Positions 13,900 to 28,400 are shown, counted from the first letter of the stretch. The stretch: DNA of 64,000 bases from Capitella teleta (GCA_000328365.1 KB295454.1:98345-162344), one strand, 5' to 3'. Program-made: numbers and translations. The notes: generated from the letters alone by a model not told the origin.

Positions 13900-15168
13900 C
13901 CCTATATAATGTGCATTTTGCTAATTTATCCAAAGTGGTCAAAAGCTAATTTCCCAAGTCCCCCACAACTTGGTACGAAACATGATTAAGTTGACCGCTT
14001 CAAAATGTAACGGTCTTAATTAATGAAATACGCGTGTAATGGAAGCTTTACGACAAGAGATGAAAGATGCTTATCTGTGACCATGTGTAATACTTATGTT
14101 ATCTTGCTGCCAATTTTCACGCTTCTTCTACAGCAAAATGAATGGAGAGCGTGGACTGTCCGATCACCTCTGAGCCTAATTCTGGCGCTAGAAGTTATCC
14201 TTGACCTGCTTAAATGGGTCCTAAACAACAATAATTTTGCATCAGTGTTCACTGACACACACGGGTGAGTGTCCTAGGATCGCCTGCAGTGCAGCTGATC
14301 CATCTCTGTTATGCATCCGCTGATCAAGATGAAAGTCTTGACATGCTATTATTTTCCAACATCGAAAATGGTAGTTTGCTTGCCTTTCGCGAGAACGTCC
14401 AAAGTATAGATTTGCTGTTCATAGATAACAATTTTAAATATTGCAGGGAATACTGAACTTGTTTTCCATCTAAATGCGTAATCAGCAATTTTGTTTTGTT
14501 TTAAGATGAACAATATGTCGCGGCTCGTGGGCATAGTAAATGACAAATTATGTAATTTATGCTCTGTCACGTATGCCTATCAATATTTCAATACCACGCA
14601 TACTTCCCGGAGCAAAACGCACATGTATCAGCCATGTACGAGAGCTCATTCCAAAATGAAGTATGTTTCACCCTTGAAAATCGACAACTAGAATCAATCA
14701 ACTAGATGACGTATGATGTAATACATCTGAGGAGCTGAGTCTGATTGCCAATATTGTCATCTATTCTTTATCTTGGTTTATGGGGTGGAAGCGGGTCGCT
14801 TTTTTACACTATCTGCTCAATTGCCAACCACTCAAAATTGGATTATTCGTATTGACCAATGCCCCAAAAGGGAATATAATTTTTGCCTAATATACCTGGA
14901 AGCAAGATCGAATAAAATACGACCAACTGCTCTCAGTGACATATAGAGTTATAGTGACCTGACATACAGCCACCGATCGCATCTTTTTACATAAAAGTAT
15001 GTTGAATACATTCGTGCATCTGGATATCATAATATTTCATCATCACTACTCTTGGCCCCGACACAAAACAAGCATCATGATTGCACTAATCGATACACCT
15101 ATGTTATGTGCCTAAATGTGCACAATGGAAAACTTTGTAATGCCTCTTAAATGTGAAGGTTCGAGGTT

Positions 15169-15335
15169 TTAAAAGCATGCACACAGTTTTCTTATGATTA
15201 AAAGTAATGTCATGGGAGGTGCAGCAACAGTAGCAACAAGTGGGGAACGATTACTCTCAACGGTGTCGACCCGCTGAACAAAGCATTTCAGCTCTGCCAT
15301 TTGCTTTTTTAGAGAGACGATGTCTGCAGCCATCG
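15169..15335 (-). CDS. Candidate coiled-coil ORF or exon
   Basis: MAADIVSLKKQMAELKCFVQ has heptad spacing typical of a coiled coil, followed by RVDTVESNRSPLVATVAAPP. GC is higher than in the flanks. The frame is open further upstream to 15393. The full gene context is missing, and a transposon ORF fragment is possible. Confidence 0.25.
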
Positions 15336-15862
15336 CAACATGGAATGTTTTCCATGCCCAATACTGGCAATTTTCCCAGTTTGACAGCGACAAAACAGCG
15401 ACAAAACAAGGGAAATCAGTGCCTGAAAAAAGAAAGAACTATCTTTCATGCCAAACAATATTTGTCTCACCTGTTATAATCTCCTGAAGCAATAATTATG
15501 TTCCCATACAGAAGAATAATGCATATTCACATTCCGAAATTGCGAGCAAGTTCTATGAAACATAACTCACAAATATAGGTCTCTTTTGTACAAAAGTTCC
15601 TAGAACGGTTCATTGTGGCTGTGTATATTATGATAGCTACGACTATAACACAGATCAGCCGTTGTTGCTAAAAGCATGATTTCCATCCTGCAACCCATGC
15701 GTTTTCTGATTTGTGCGTTTATGCAAGCAAACGACTGGATCATATACCAACAAAAACGAGTCACCAACATGTACTTCTACACATGTGCATGTATAGTTTA
15801 TGAGGTAGCTGTTTCGTATTTTTTGTATGCAATTTTTTTCAAGAGGGTCTGTCGGCTGATCT

Positions 15863-16210
15863 GGGGGCACCGAATAGCTCAATCAGTCTGACAGGCTGAC
15901 TGCAATCCTACGCCGACCGTGGGGGTCGAGGTCCCGGGTTCGAGACCCGATCAGGACACGGGCGTTATGATTGTGAATTATAATTGTAATTCATTATAAC
16001 TGTAATTCTTCGGTGACTCTGCAGTGCTGCCCAACTGCGTAACAAGGCCGGGCGCTGTGTACTACTGTCTATGGTAGTATGCAGGATAAAGAACCCTTGA
16101 GATTTATCGACAAGAGTAGGGGGAAACCCCGGTTCCGGGCTTTCTGTACTGGCGCCTGTATCGAATCGTTTCGGTGGAGCCCTAAAACCCCATCATGATC
16201 ATGATCATGC
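15863..16210 (+). mobile_element. tRNA-derived SINE, full-length copy
   Basis: The tRNA-like head has an A box (TAGCTCAATCAGT near 15875) and a perfect B box (GGTTCGAGACC at 15937-15947). A body common to all copies (CGGTGACTCTGCAGTGCTGC) follows, then a short ATCATG tail. Imperfect flanking repeats (CTGTCGGCTGATCT at 15849, CTGCCGGCTGACTT at 16210) look like target-site duplications. Confidence 0.88.
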
Positions 16211-17608
16211 TGCCGGCTGACTTATTTTATCCGTGTGGCCAATAGCAGCCTAAAGCCTACCTGTCATCAAAGCGACTTACCTTATCTGCATAGTGCATGC
16301 TTCCTCTTAGCTGTCAAGTTCTCATATCAAGCGTGGCCTAAGGTTGTCACAATAGCTGCCACAGACGAATTATTGTCCCTCCTCGGAGATTTTATGCACT
16401 TTTCGTGAATCATTTACTTATACTTGGAGCGGAATGATGGACATTTGATTGAAATATGAATAGTTATACCACGAGAACACATGACAATGGAGTCAACACA
16501 TTATCGCGAACTTGAGCAGAAGAACAGGTGCAATGCCACTTGGTGGTAATCTCATCGCAGTGTCTCTTCTCACCCCTTGAGCTGAGCAAAACGGGAAGCA
16601 CTTCCTTAGAATAAAGCTTACTTTCGTAATCTCGCATCGCATGTTTTGTGAAAAGATTCTTTCTTGTTGACAGCGATCAAGAATCAACACGTACAGGTGT
16701 GCTGGGAGACTCTGAAGTGCCACAGAACACATAAAACATAGTCTTTCTTTGCACCCCAAGGGAGGATATATCTATGCATTAGGTATCAGAGCAATTTGAG
16801 GCATTACACACTTGTCATAACTAACAGAACCAAACCATATTGTTTACCAGTGATGCTTTATATTCTTTGGAAAGGAAGCGTCCATTGTGTTGACCTTTTG
16901 TCCATGGAAAAGATCTTCTCCTTGGGTCAACAGCGGTAAATTGCCCTTTAATAGTCAATGCTCTTCGGGAAATTGATGGATGAAAAATGGAATATCCCAA
17001 TGGGGAAAGGTCGCTGCTTGCCTCATTTGCTGGTGTAGACATTACATGGGGAAATTGTGTTAATGGAAAGTTCTGAATAGCACACAAATGTCATTCACTG
17101 ACGAATGAGGACCCTGTTTAGATGGACAAAACGGATGAGCAGTGAATACTAAATGATGAGCAAATGAATATATTATTGAATATGAATTCAAATACAATTC
17201 TACACGTATGGATATGGTATTTTATTATTTAGTTAAAGGCAAAGCAAGACAAATCATCAAAGAGGAAATGAGACAACACAAACGACGAATTAACAATGTT
17301 CGGTGCACGTTCAGGAGTCCAATTTTCTCTATGCATAGTTTTGCAGAGGCGTCGTGGCACAATATTAATACATCGAATAATTAGAAAGACGTACATATAA
17401 GGAGCTCTTATAGAAGACCGATTTTGATAATTGGACAGGACATTATGATTAACACGAACAGCTAATTAACACGGTCAAATTAGGTTACATTTCGTGCAAT
17501 ACTTCTTTGAATAGAAGTCAAATTAGCTGAAGAGCTGCCCACTCGCCGCTCCTATTTGCAGCAGAAAAATAATTAATTTGCTGCCTTCACTGCCACCTGA
17601 AAGCGAAA

Positions 17609-17835
17609 TCAAAAAGAAAGCAGCATTGTACACCTCTCAAATTTGATTTGTGTTCTTATGTAAACGCAGCAGGTGTGATGTGTTGAATCGTGTCGATCGA
17701 CATTTGTCCTTTCGCTTGCATCTTCCATCTTTCCCTGATATTTCAAAGCAATCTGCGCAATTTCCATCAGTTTATCCTGCATAATTGTGCTCCATCGAAT
17801 GGGAGACTTCTTCGTAATATATTTAATGAACACAC
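17609..17835 (-). CDS. Candidate terminal exon, unknown protein
   Basis: Acceptor TTTGCAG at 17836-17842 opens a phase-1 frame, the phase used by nearly all introns here: VFIKYITKKSPIRWSTIMQD, KLMEIAQIALKYQGKMEDAS, ending at 17609. The composition looks protein-like, but no upstream exon was found. Confidence 0.25.
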
Positions 17836-19569
17836 CTGCAAACGGATTTTGAATTCAAAGCAAAAATGAATTCGTTAAGGAGAAGAAATCTGACAATGGC
17901 ATAGAATGCGTCTCACAGTCCTAGGCCGGGAAGAAGCATTTTGCAGGCTTCTGGATAATGACTAATTTTAGAACAGGGCATTGGATGCACACACCTACGC
18001 CTCCCTACACATGCCTAGTTTTAGATGGGCTTCTTAGCTGATGATCCAGATTCTGCACACAAAGACATGACGCATCCATTCATCTGCTTGTGATTGTGAA
18101 TTATCTGAATATTGCAGATGTGTCTAAACCAAGGGTGGCGCGTTCATTATTAAGCTTAGGATTTTGATATAATTTGACTTCTGGCGATGTACACTAATTA
18201 GCATTAATTAGCATTAATTACTGTGGTACAGTGAGCACACACTAGACTAATGAGTATAACTTAGGTTGATAAATGTTATCTTGTCTGCTCAGGGGTTTGG
18301 TCTGTCATTATATAATACGACATATCATTTCATTATGTAACATGTTCATAACAGACAGGTTATGACATAATGCTTGCTTATCATTAGCATGGACTGATCA
18401 CACTTCCGTGGAAGCAACTGAGCCAATGTGTTTCTCACTATTTGCTGAGAAAACTCACGTTTCAGGCCACGTGTTGATGTTTCTTGACTGCTTACGTCTG
18501 GTGTTAATCACTGATCAGTAATGTCAAAGCATATTGAGACGGATGAACTAACGTAATTATCTAATGCCTTGGAATATCGTTTCCCGCGGGAGTGGGAATC
18601 AAGCGAGGATATCCTGAGGATATCCTGTCCATGTTTGTGAACAAGCATCAAAACCAACATAAAATATATAATGTTCTCAACAAAAAGTATAAGCAAATGT
18701 AAGAAATTATCTTTCTGGTAAACTTTGATAACATATTTCTTCAATAGTCAAAAAGTGGAATAAACGTGAAAACATCACTTCAGCTGGATTTTGATCAAAT
18801 ATGACATATCTTGTTGATCTGAGTTGAGGTATCAGAATCACATTTTGCACTCATGCTTCAATGCATTCAATCGCACTCAACATAATGATCGCAAATCTAT
18901 TCGTTTAAAGCAGGCACAATTACGTGGGTCACAGTTGATGGTCCGTAAAGCAGAGAGTAAGCAGAGAGGATGTGCAACTGAATCCAAAACTGAGATTAAC
19001 CAATGCATTTTAAAGATATAAATGGCACTGTATTTGAATTGCAAATGATAACACCTCGCAACTCCTAAATCTTTGAACCAACAGTCAGCACAAACATATT
19101 TAATGTGCGAACCAATAAATATTGTGTAATAAGCGCTCTGAAAGACATGCCTTAATCCCACAAGCGACATTATTAGTTATCAAAGAGGAACGCGGGCGAT
19201 ACGCTTAATTCGCGATTATTTAATCGTTTGATCTGAAAAAATAACTTTGCGAGATATTGTAGGCGTGGATGCCATTGTAGTGAGGGCAGAAAACAATAAT
19301 CAACTCTTCTAATCTCGCCGAATAATGCACCAAACTCGTGATTTTCCCGTTCAGGTGTACCAATTGAACAGGTAGCATCACAACAACTTTTTACCACAAA
19401 CTTATTACATGACGCCTCAGATATTGAATCCCGTTATTCCGAAATCTGTGCGTGCACGCGACACAGTGTAAACGACGTCCAAATGCGAGCTCATAAACAT
19501 TCATGAGCTCATCGTGACGTCACGGATGGTACACAAAGTATTATCTCACAGCGACAACGGTTTTTGAAT

Positions 19570-19655
19570 GCTGCCGTGGCCTGATCTCAAACCGCACGGG
19601 GCATAGGATTGCAGTCAGCCGGTTACATCGAGTGAGCTATTCGGTGCCCCCCCAA
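19570..19655 (-). mobile_element. SINE head fragment
   Basis: Reverse-strand match to the tRNA-like head only (GGGGGCACCGAATAGCTCA, GGCTGACTGCAATCCTATG). The B box is decayed and the body is missing. Confidence 0.75.
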
Positions 19656-22600
19656 TCCCCCTGAAGAGAGTATAACATTTTCGATTCAAAACAAAACCCA
19701 GTGTCTCGGAATCTGTGTTTGATTGGCGATAATTCCATAAAAGCCTCATGGCAATTAATTGGCACACGACAAGGTTGTCTGGTCACAACCTCAAACAAAT
19801 GTCATATGACTTCATTTATTTAGTTAACAGTTAACTATTTAGTTGTACAGTGCAATATGATCAATGCCGATCAAAGTTTGTCAGGGGCTTCCCTTCAACG
19901 AACCAAATCAATCGAAATAATAGTTATGTTTGAGCGACTGTATTACGTCATTACAATGTGGTGTTGTTAATGCTGAAACGTCGTTGGGTCAGAGCAAGAC
20001 TATTTAGAATCAGAATACAACTGAAACAGGGGGATTAACATAAAATGTTATGTTTCTTGTCATTTGCATTGGTGATGTTAAGCATACTCTCGTGATAATT
20101 AATGAGTCGTTTGATAAAGTTATTATGTTTGTATCATGAATTGCACACAATATCACATTAAATATTATTATACCCCCCATCGCCTTAAACTCTGATTCGT
20201 GTTATCCATATACATGTACTGCTTTCTGATGATGGGAGTGATGCGTCCCGAAGCTAGTTGAATACATTCACCATTACGGAAAAACAAACAGAAGTCATGC
20301 CTGTTGCCGAGTTGTATTGAAAAGGCCAAAAAACTATTTATTGGTGAAAAAGATGGAAAAATTAACGTTTTAAGTTAATCTACACGTGAAAATGAACGAA
20401 GAAATAGCTCCAATTAGGGTGCGTTTGCTTCAGTAGATCCTTCGTAAGTGACGCGCTCTGTCTACGCACGTAGCCGAGCCTAACAAAGTGTGCACGCCGC
20501 CGCACGCTGATTGGCCAATCTAATTTTATGAATTTTCATGATTACAATTATGCAATGACTGCGTAAGTTTTACATAAAGTTATCTAGTAACCACGTGCGC
20601 CATGCTAATCGTCTAAATGCATAGTCTCAGCATAAACACATGACCGCATCATAAAATAACATGTCATAGCCTTGCTTGGCTAATCAGTATGAAACAAATG
20701 ATAAAACCGGCAATAAATCGGCAACGCTATCCAAATATTAGATTCCACAACTTTAAAGTTGCCATGAATTAACTCTCATGACCCGCTTGAATATTATAAT
20801 ATATACTAATGAAACGATTTGTAACATATGAACTGCTCCATAAGTATTAAATATTTAAAAACTGGCCGAAAGCAACTTTTTTTCATAAATAACCCAGATT
20901 AAAAAAAAATAGAAAAAAAAAAAAAAAAAAAAAATAAAAAAAACAAACAAAAAACAAATTTCTATTTTCATGAGACTTGAGGGCAGCGGTTGGATTCGTC
21001 TGTTGTGAGATGTTCTGAAAATATCTGTGGTCTACGTCATCAATATTCGAGCTGTGACTGCGCTCTGTGAGGGGGCCTAATTAATGCGATAGTTCTGGGG
21101 ATATTTGCAATTGAATGACCCAGTAAAAGGCCTGAAATACACGATAAGAGGCTTCCATAACTATATACGGAAACGTTTTCGGGATTTAGCCCTCGCTTTT
21201 ACCAAAAACCCTGTTTGTAATCAAAAGTTAGCTCCCTCATGCAGGGAAAGATAAATATTTGTTAGCATATCGTACCACGGATGACGTACTCGCCAAATGG
21301 CAACTCCTCCGCGATAATGTTTAGAGCGTCTTTTACACACTTTTCACCACAAACACTTTTTTTTTCACACTAAATATTATTTGTATTGTTGTCTAGATCA
21401 TCATTATGCTCAGCATGTATCATGGTAACGCTAGCTCTTTAACACGTAGGTAACTCGTTGAACTAACAGCACGGTCCATGAATCATCCTTCGGATATACC
21501 GAAAGAAGCCCCTGGAATTGAAAACCGTTATCTTCGGATTGCAATATCCTGCTACTGAGCCAAGCAGATAACAAAATTACCTCCCAGGGATAACACGTAT
21601 CTCTAGGAGGCATGCCAGCCATCTGATTAGACATAGTCTTGCAATGTCGGTAAAATGGAAATGCATTGAATCGAAATCAGATGGATCAGTGCAGAGAAAA
21701 GACAAAAGGACAATATTGAATATAAAGAACAAGAAGAAGAGAAGACAAAAAAAAAAAAAAGTACTACACTAGAATAGTGTGTTCCAGCTGCTTCTTGGAA
21801 TTTTATGAATGTGCACATTTAAATCGATTGACTGGATTTATGACAAAGGAATTATGAAGTAGAGCTCTCATCAAATTATAAATCTGCCCAAATGCAGTAA
21901 AAACATTTTGCAATTCGGGCAAATTCCAGTATTACATTATTGATAAGTCTTTTTTTTTTTTTTCAGGAATGCTTGGCGTGTTTGCTTATTTGATTCGTAA
22001 GTCTCATTTAAATTTGCTTGCATTATGTCTAATATCTCCCTTCGATCGCTCCATCAATCGACACTAACTCAAATTCAGTGTTTAACGCAGGAAATGGAAA
22101 CCATAACTTGATATAATACCAAGAACCAGCAATATACCTATGCTCGGTAAGTCTCACCTGTGTGCTAATGATTGTTAAAGTGAAAATTTAAAATGATTCA
22201 ATTGTAGTTGATTCATAAACACTTTTTTCTCTGGGAACCAGGGCAGGACCCTTACGTGACCTGTTTGATTGACTCCGTATACAGTAAATGTGAGACCCAT
22301 CATCAACGCCACCATTCAATTTCAAACTAGCTGGCTGATTATATATTACAACATATGATCAGTTAAACGAGTTTATTAATGCGGCAACATATGATTAGCA
22401 ACGACATGCCACAATCCTTGTGAATCGTGGTTCTACGAGTCTTATCAATGCTTTCTTATTCTTGAGTTCTTAGCACGTTCAGTTTTAAACAGAAACTCAT
22501 ATTTCACCTCGAAAAAGAAGCCTTTATCCAAAGATTTTTATGAGCGATGAACATTCGAATGTTTTCAGCTGTCACACAACAAATAGACGCATCGATCAGC

Positions 22601-23671
22601 CAACTATCTTCCAAGCAATTCTGTCCCTTTCCTTCAAGAGAACTTCGGGTTTTCACAGGAAAGGTTTTATGCATTGCATTGAGGCAACTGATACTTTTCT
22701 ATGCACTGTTTTCTGTCGTTGATTCTTGCAGCAACAAACAGTGCGAATCGCTAAATACAGGACGTAAATACACAATCGATCAATCGGCGAGAATCCGACT
22801 CAAACATTCATAAATAACTGTGTATGTTACGTTTATTATGATCACACGGCGCAGAAACATTGCTAGACATGTAAATACCGTATGTATGATTATAACAAAT
22901 TGGTTATGTAATTCAATATTTTGCTCTTAGCGATGAGTGGGAAACATGTAAGTTCATTATCTGATTTAGAATTGGTCATTGGCTTAGATTTTTTTTTACC
23001 AGAATGCTTTATATTATAGGATATGGTGTTTTTCATTTACAGCTATCAATGATGCGGCTATTTGATAACTCCATGATCTTCTGTTGACCAGTGCCAAGTC
23101 GTTTCAAAGCATGCTAAACACTCGGCCACAACCTCTCTTTAATTTTTGGGGGTTTTGCTTTTGTTAAGGATGGTTATCACTGGTACCTTTTTGCACCTTC
23201 GTTCTGACTGCTGACACACCAGGACATTAAGTTCTGTTAAGATTACGTGGATGCTTCTAACTACTTCACACAATGTTTCATTATAGCATATGTAATTATG
23301 ATTATATAAACTCTGCCTATGCATGTAGACCTTCGGGCAGCGCGTGCACGGGATTGCTTCCATCTCCCAAGAGGCAATCAGCGAATACTGAGAGGTCAGA
23401 AGGCCAACGTGCAATTAGCGAATACTGGCGGTCAGAAGTTCGCCGAGAACAAAGAACCGGAGAGCAAGCGCATCCATCATTGTCAGATAGCAACTATTTG
23501 GAAGGCACCGATTCTCTGCATTATCTATTAGAAACACAGGCTGCCCCACATCCATGCTTCTAGCATATAAGACACGGATATTTTCCATGAACACTGATTC
23601 CTCTACGACTCCTCTACGACACACCACACATCTCTCCCTCTCGTGCTTGCTTCTGGAACATTATTATTTTG

Positions 23672-23721
23672 NNNNNNNNNNNNNNNNNNNNNNNNNNNNN
23701 NNNNNNNNNNNNNNNNNNNNN
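23672..23721. other. Assembly gap, 50 N
   Basis: Run of N; frames through it are not meaningful. Confidence 1.
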
Positions 23722-24756
23722 AAAAATACTGTGCAACATTTGTGTATGACCGATGAGTCGAACACGTCACTGCACACTCACCGACTCACCTGTTTTCTTT
23801 CTGCGCAACACTGGCTCACTTCTGTTATCAATGGAGAAGGGATAAGTAGATTGCATGCTTTTTTGTACCACGCACCTCTTTTGGGATTGATGTCTGATGC
23901 ATGTCTGCAGACACAGGTACGTTTTTGATGTAGCGTACTGCAGAATTAGTATTGCACTCTCGGTGCAGAACTATTTATAGCAACGATTAATTAAGGAAAT
24001 ATACAGAGTGCGGCATGACGCTTAGGGGGAAAATATCGGCACAGGAATTGATGTAGTGACTCCTTGTCTTCATCGACTATCCACGGGTTTGATGGTAAGC
24101 TCTAAGCTCGTAATGATGAAGACACCACACAACAAATCACTTCATATTGGCCGTAATTTACCTTTAACAAATATTCAGGGGAATATATCCAGAATGCATG
24201 TAGTGATACCAGTCATCAGTCGTTGTTTCTGTGAGAGATATAACCGAGACAATGTTTTTTTATGGGTAATATTCGTGTCTTATACATGCCTACTTGTATT
24301 GTAATTATTGGGCAGCCTAGGTTTCCAACATACAATGCAGTTAGTCAGAAGACTCCCAGGCATTTGTTATTAAACATTGATAGAGATCTTTGTTTTCGTT
24401 TCCCGGTGCACATTCCTGACTTGTACAGTATCGTTGATTGCCTCATGGGAGATGGACTCTTTCCAGTGCAAGTTTGCATAATCATTGTTACGGCCAACCA
24501 TAGTAAATCAAAATTTAATAAATAGTAGTAAATATAAATGTAATCTATCTAATTTTAACATCTCACATATATATTTCCTCTGGTCATATTTGAAGTCAAA
24601 GCAAAATTTATTGAGCAAATTCATGTACACCATATGTAAAGCCGCATACAATACGTATTAATTCAATAAAAGTCACCTCTAAAATTGTAAATTGCTTATT
24701 GTCTCTTTATTCCAACTAATAATTATAGTCTTTCATTCATAGTGCGAACTGTACAT

Positions 24757-25360
24757 ATTACAATTACACGCGTTCAAACCAAGAGGCGTGTTTATGTTTC
24801 ACTTGGGCCATATTCAGGCATTTCGGCGGATGGCGGGAATAGTTCACGAAATCGACGCACGATGGACGGAGATGAGACAGGAAAAGAGAACGGCCCTTTG
24901 AATGAGGATCTAGCGGCATCAAGTGGATCAACGACGCCATGGTGGTGTGAGGGTCGGTCACATCCCTTCCTTTAAGATTGTACGGTAAGATTTCGCGCCA
25001 GAGTTAGTTCTACCGTCTTAACCCTTTCACCAAAGAGGGAGTTCTCAAGGATGGAGGTCGTTTAAAGGCAGGTGTTTTATCCCGCAGAATCACTCATCCA
25101 ATTCTTTTGCCCAAAGAAGGGCACGTGATCACACTCATCATTCGTCGTTTTCATGACCAGCTTGCACAAGCTGGACGCAATCACGTTTCGTCGGCCATTA
25201 GGGTACGCTTTTGGATCGTTCATGGAGTTTCGGATGTCAGGGCGGTGATTAGAAAATATGTCGTCTGCAAGAGGAAAAGGTTACAATTAAACGCGTTCAA
25301 AACAAGAGGCCGTGTTTGTGTTTCGCTTGGACCATATTCGGGCATTTCGGCGTACGACCG
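24757..25360 (+). repeat. 75-bp direct repeats flanking the BEL/Pao fossil
   Basis: 24757-24832 and 25287-25360 share about 87 percent identity (ACGCGTTCAAAACAAGAGG, CATATTCGGGCATTTCGGCG). Same orientation, about 530 bp apart. Confidence 0.75.
25030..25285 (+). mobile_element. BEL/Pao LTR retrotransposon fossil (integrase N-terminal region)
   Basis: Encoded residues such as THPILLPKEGHVITLIIRRF and VVCKRKR, with His, His, Cys, Cys spacing, match the zinc-binding start of BEL/Pao integrases. Only this short piece of the pol region is present, so it is an old, broken relic. No LTRs are recognised. Confidence 0.7.
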
Positions 25361-25449
25361 AAATAATTATAATCACATATGCTATAATGAAGCATCGTGT
25401 AAGTTAGTTAGAAGCATATGTGCAATGTTAACAGGAACGTGAACCAATG

Positions 25450-28400
25450 CTGTAAATAATTATTGGATAATGTTCGACACGTGTAATCAAGGATAAAAGA
25501 CAAACTTAACAACAAAAATGTGTTATTTGCATCAGTTGTCCCATAGCACCTCTCGTTGTGATCTTAATTGATAATTTCGTTTTCATAAGTGATGAACACG
25601 TTTGTTTACCTGAAGAAAAAAAAACCACCATGCAGTGCGTGCTATTTTGCAGAATAATTAATGTTGTCTGAATGGGTTGTTTACAACGATTTCCTCTTCG
25701 TGTAAGAGTTACACTGATTATTCTCGTGAAGAGAAAATTAAGTTTTGTATAGCGGATGAGTTTGATAATTTTGGCTTATAAGCATCGGATTGCTTGCTTG
25801 AATTTTAAACCAAGAATGTTATTGAGCTCCTCTTTGATTAGTAAGTCTGACTTTTTCTGCATATCACCATCATCAGTCGTGTTTTCTTAAAGGATCACTG
25901 CTTGTCACCAAGCACCAATACATTCGATGGCTATAGCATAAATAGAACCCTGGATGCCGCGAGTGATCAGCTATTAGTAGGCTTCTAAAAATAGATGTGT
26001 TGACGCTCCATTATAGCGCTTTTAACCTTGCGTTTGCTTTCCAATTCAACGATTCTGACATAATCGAAATCCTGCTACTTAGAGTGTGTCAGTTCCTTTT
26101 AGCGTCTACTCTATCAGCGGTAACGCAGCTCCAATCGAGGATGCACCGAGTGACTCAGTCGATTTAACTGCGTGATTTATGCATTGACGTCCGACAAGTG
26201 AATATATATTGCTTAACATGTGTGTCAATCAATGTTGGGACTTAGTCATAAGTTGTTAATTCATAAAACCATGAGAATGGTTTTGCATATTCATGTTCCA
26301 TCCTGTCTATCGCACTCACACAAGCAATGTGTACGTCCTTCTAATCCTCAGTTTGAATAGTATGCAGGTCACGTGCTTCCTCTGTCATCGCGTATAATCA
26401 TCGGCGTCGAACTCAAAACGAGGTCAAAATCGTGATTTTCATCCGGAATGGAACAGCGCTTCAGTCTATAAAAAGACCTCGTCACAAATTCTAAACAGTG
26501 AGATTAGATTTCCTGAGGAGGCAAGCAATGCCGATAATGCACTTTTGATATTGAAAATACTGTCTAAAATTTTAGTACAGTTTACAAGCCTTAAATTTCC
26601 CTATGCACACATTGCGGCATTAGCCACGAATCACTGCTCTGCAATGGACTCTTAAATTATTACTCGTTGCCTATTATTGAGAGGTTAGCGATAATGTAAT
26701 GTCTCAATGGAATTACAAAGGCTCCCGATTAACCAAGTGGGGTTGTCCACTCCATCCTATGGTGTTCCCGTCAATGCATGTATGGAAATAACAGCGTCCG
26801 GCCGTATATTAAAGTCATGCGTCGGAAGCCCAAGCTTATGAGAAGGTCTTGGTGAGATTTCATGCATAAAAAATGGAGAGTTGTGGGCATGTCAACGCGA
26901 TGTGTCGTTTAATCACCTAACATAATGGAATGGTGGTAAATAATGAATTGCGTCTAGCAGCCTTTTCGACTCATTTATGTCCAACAATTGATGTATACAT
27001 TATGAGGCTTTCTATTTTTATCATCTTTTGTTTGTTGTGGCATTCTAATGTGCTAATCAGATCTGAAACATCTTATGAATCAAACTTAATTCATCCTAAC
27101 TCATCCATCAATAAATAGTCTTAATTACCCTTCACAGGAGAAAACGTTTGAGCACGTATATAGACATAATATATGCATGTTATATCACATATTATGGTAG
27201 TATCGTTGGATAATATGCAAAGATAGAAGACATAATTATAGTCCTCAACATGTATATCAGTTTTGGTACGTGTAGTGCTATCGAGGCAGGCCAAAATAGG
27301 CCCACCACACGAGCTTCTTTCTTGTGCTAATCTCGTTGACAGTCCTGTCAGACATTGGATTCAGCTTCCATCCTGAGAAGGCAAACGCATCACACTAGGC
27401 TTAATGGCCTTGACAACGGATTAAACCGTCAACAATCCGACTCAAAGTGGTCTTTCACCAATGAGATCTCAGTCATTCTTCCTGGTAAGCAGGTAGTGCT
27501 TTTGTTCTGTGGACTTTTTGTGATAACATCTTTTGTATGAAGCTACAGTAGAAGAAGTATCAATAACAATTGGAAAACTCATTTGTTTAGCTGAAACAGC
27601 TTAAAGCATGTCTGTAGGATGCATATAGATGCACATAATGGACTTGTTTTATTGATTGAGTATTCTTTTCGAGGAACTGATATCCTAGTTTGAGGAAGAT
27701 TGGTCGCCTGAACAACCTCTCGGAGATATAATCACTGAGTGAGTGGGAGGAGAGGGGAAGGGGATAGGGAACAGTGGGTGAACTGAAAGCATTCCAGACA
27801 TCAGTCTGCACACGCAACCTTTCAATTGTCTTCCTAATCAACACCGCTGTTCACCAAATTAGTTTTACTTCGTGATTTCCCTGGAAATCAAACGCAACCT
27901 AACTTTCTAATCAGAGTTGACCACAGATCGTCAGATGTGATATAATGCTCAGCTACCGTCGTGATTTTGGGGAGGCCTACCAGGTCAATCATGAAAATCA
28001 ACGTATGCAAACTTGCAAGTAATTATGGACACGAGTTATTCCTGTTACTATACAAGATCAGATGTCACTCATGAAAGTGGTCATGGGTGACTCCTATTTC
28101 CTATACGCGCCTACCGTTGCCAGGTTGTCAACGAACCAACTACCGTTGTCATTCGTTCGCTCGATTATCGCATATTCCGGCTTTGGTGAACCAATTAACA
28201 ACGCTACCGAATAATACTACATGGATAGTTAATTCGGACTTGGTTTCAGTCTTTGTGCATTCATACTCGCATTATAATGTCTGGTATACGTTTAATCTAA
28301 AACATTTCGTGCGAGACTGCGAGTGGCTCAGTAAGGAGACACGCTTTGACATTTTTTATTTTATTTTTTCACATTGAAGAGATTCTGATCTTGTATAACG

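Larger units (their letters stand above)
10830..23200. other. Largely non-coding stretch with SINE copies
   Basis: Apart from the SINE copies and weak candidate exons listed separately, no gene is supported. A small CpG-richer patch with a GATTGGCCAATC double CCAAT motif near 20510 could be a promoter, but no transcript can be placed. Poly(A) runs lie near 20917-20935. Confidence 0.5.
23225..25440. repeat. Diverged inverted repeat block around the 50-N gap
   Basis: Minus-strand 23505-23595 matches plus-strand 24262-24345 (both encode NIRVLY and GQP), and minus-strand 23225-23315 matches plus-strand 25362-25440 (CATATGCTATAATGAA). The right arm has been split by the BEL/Pao piece. The left arm encodes a C2HC finger-like motif, CTRCPKVYMHRQSLYNHNYI followed by Cys, at 23287-23349 on the minus strand. 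Confidence 0.6.

Noticed and set aside
27341-27486. Possible exon ending in a CCTG/GTAAGC donor
   Set aside because: Acceptor and donor are plausible but the residues match nothing and no neighbouring exon was found.
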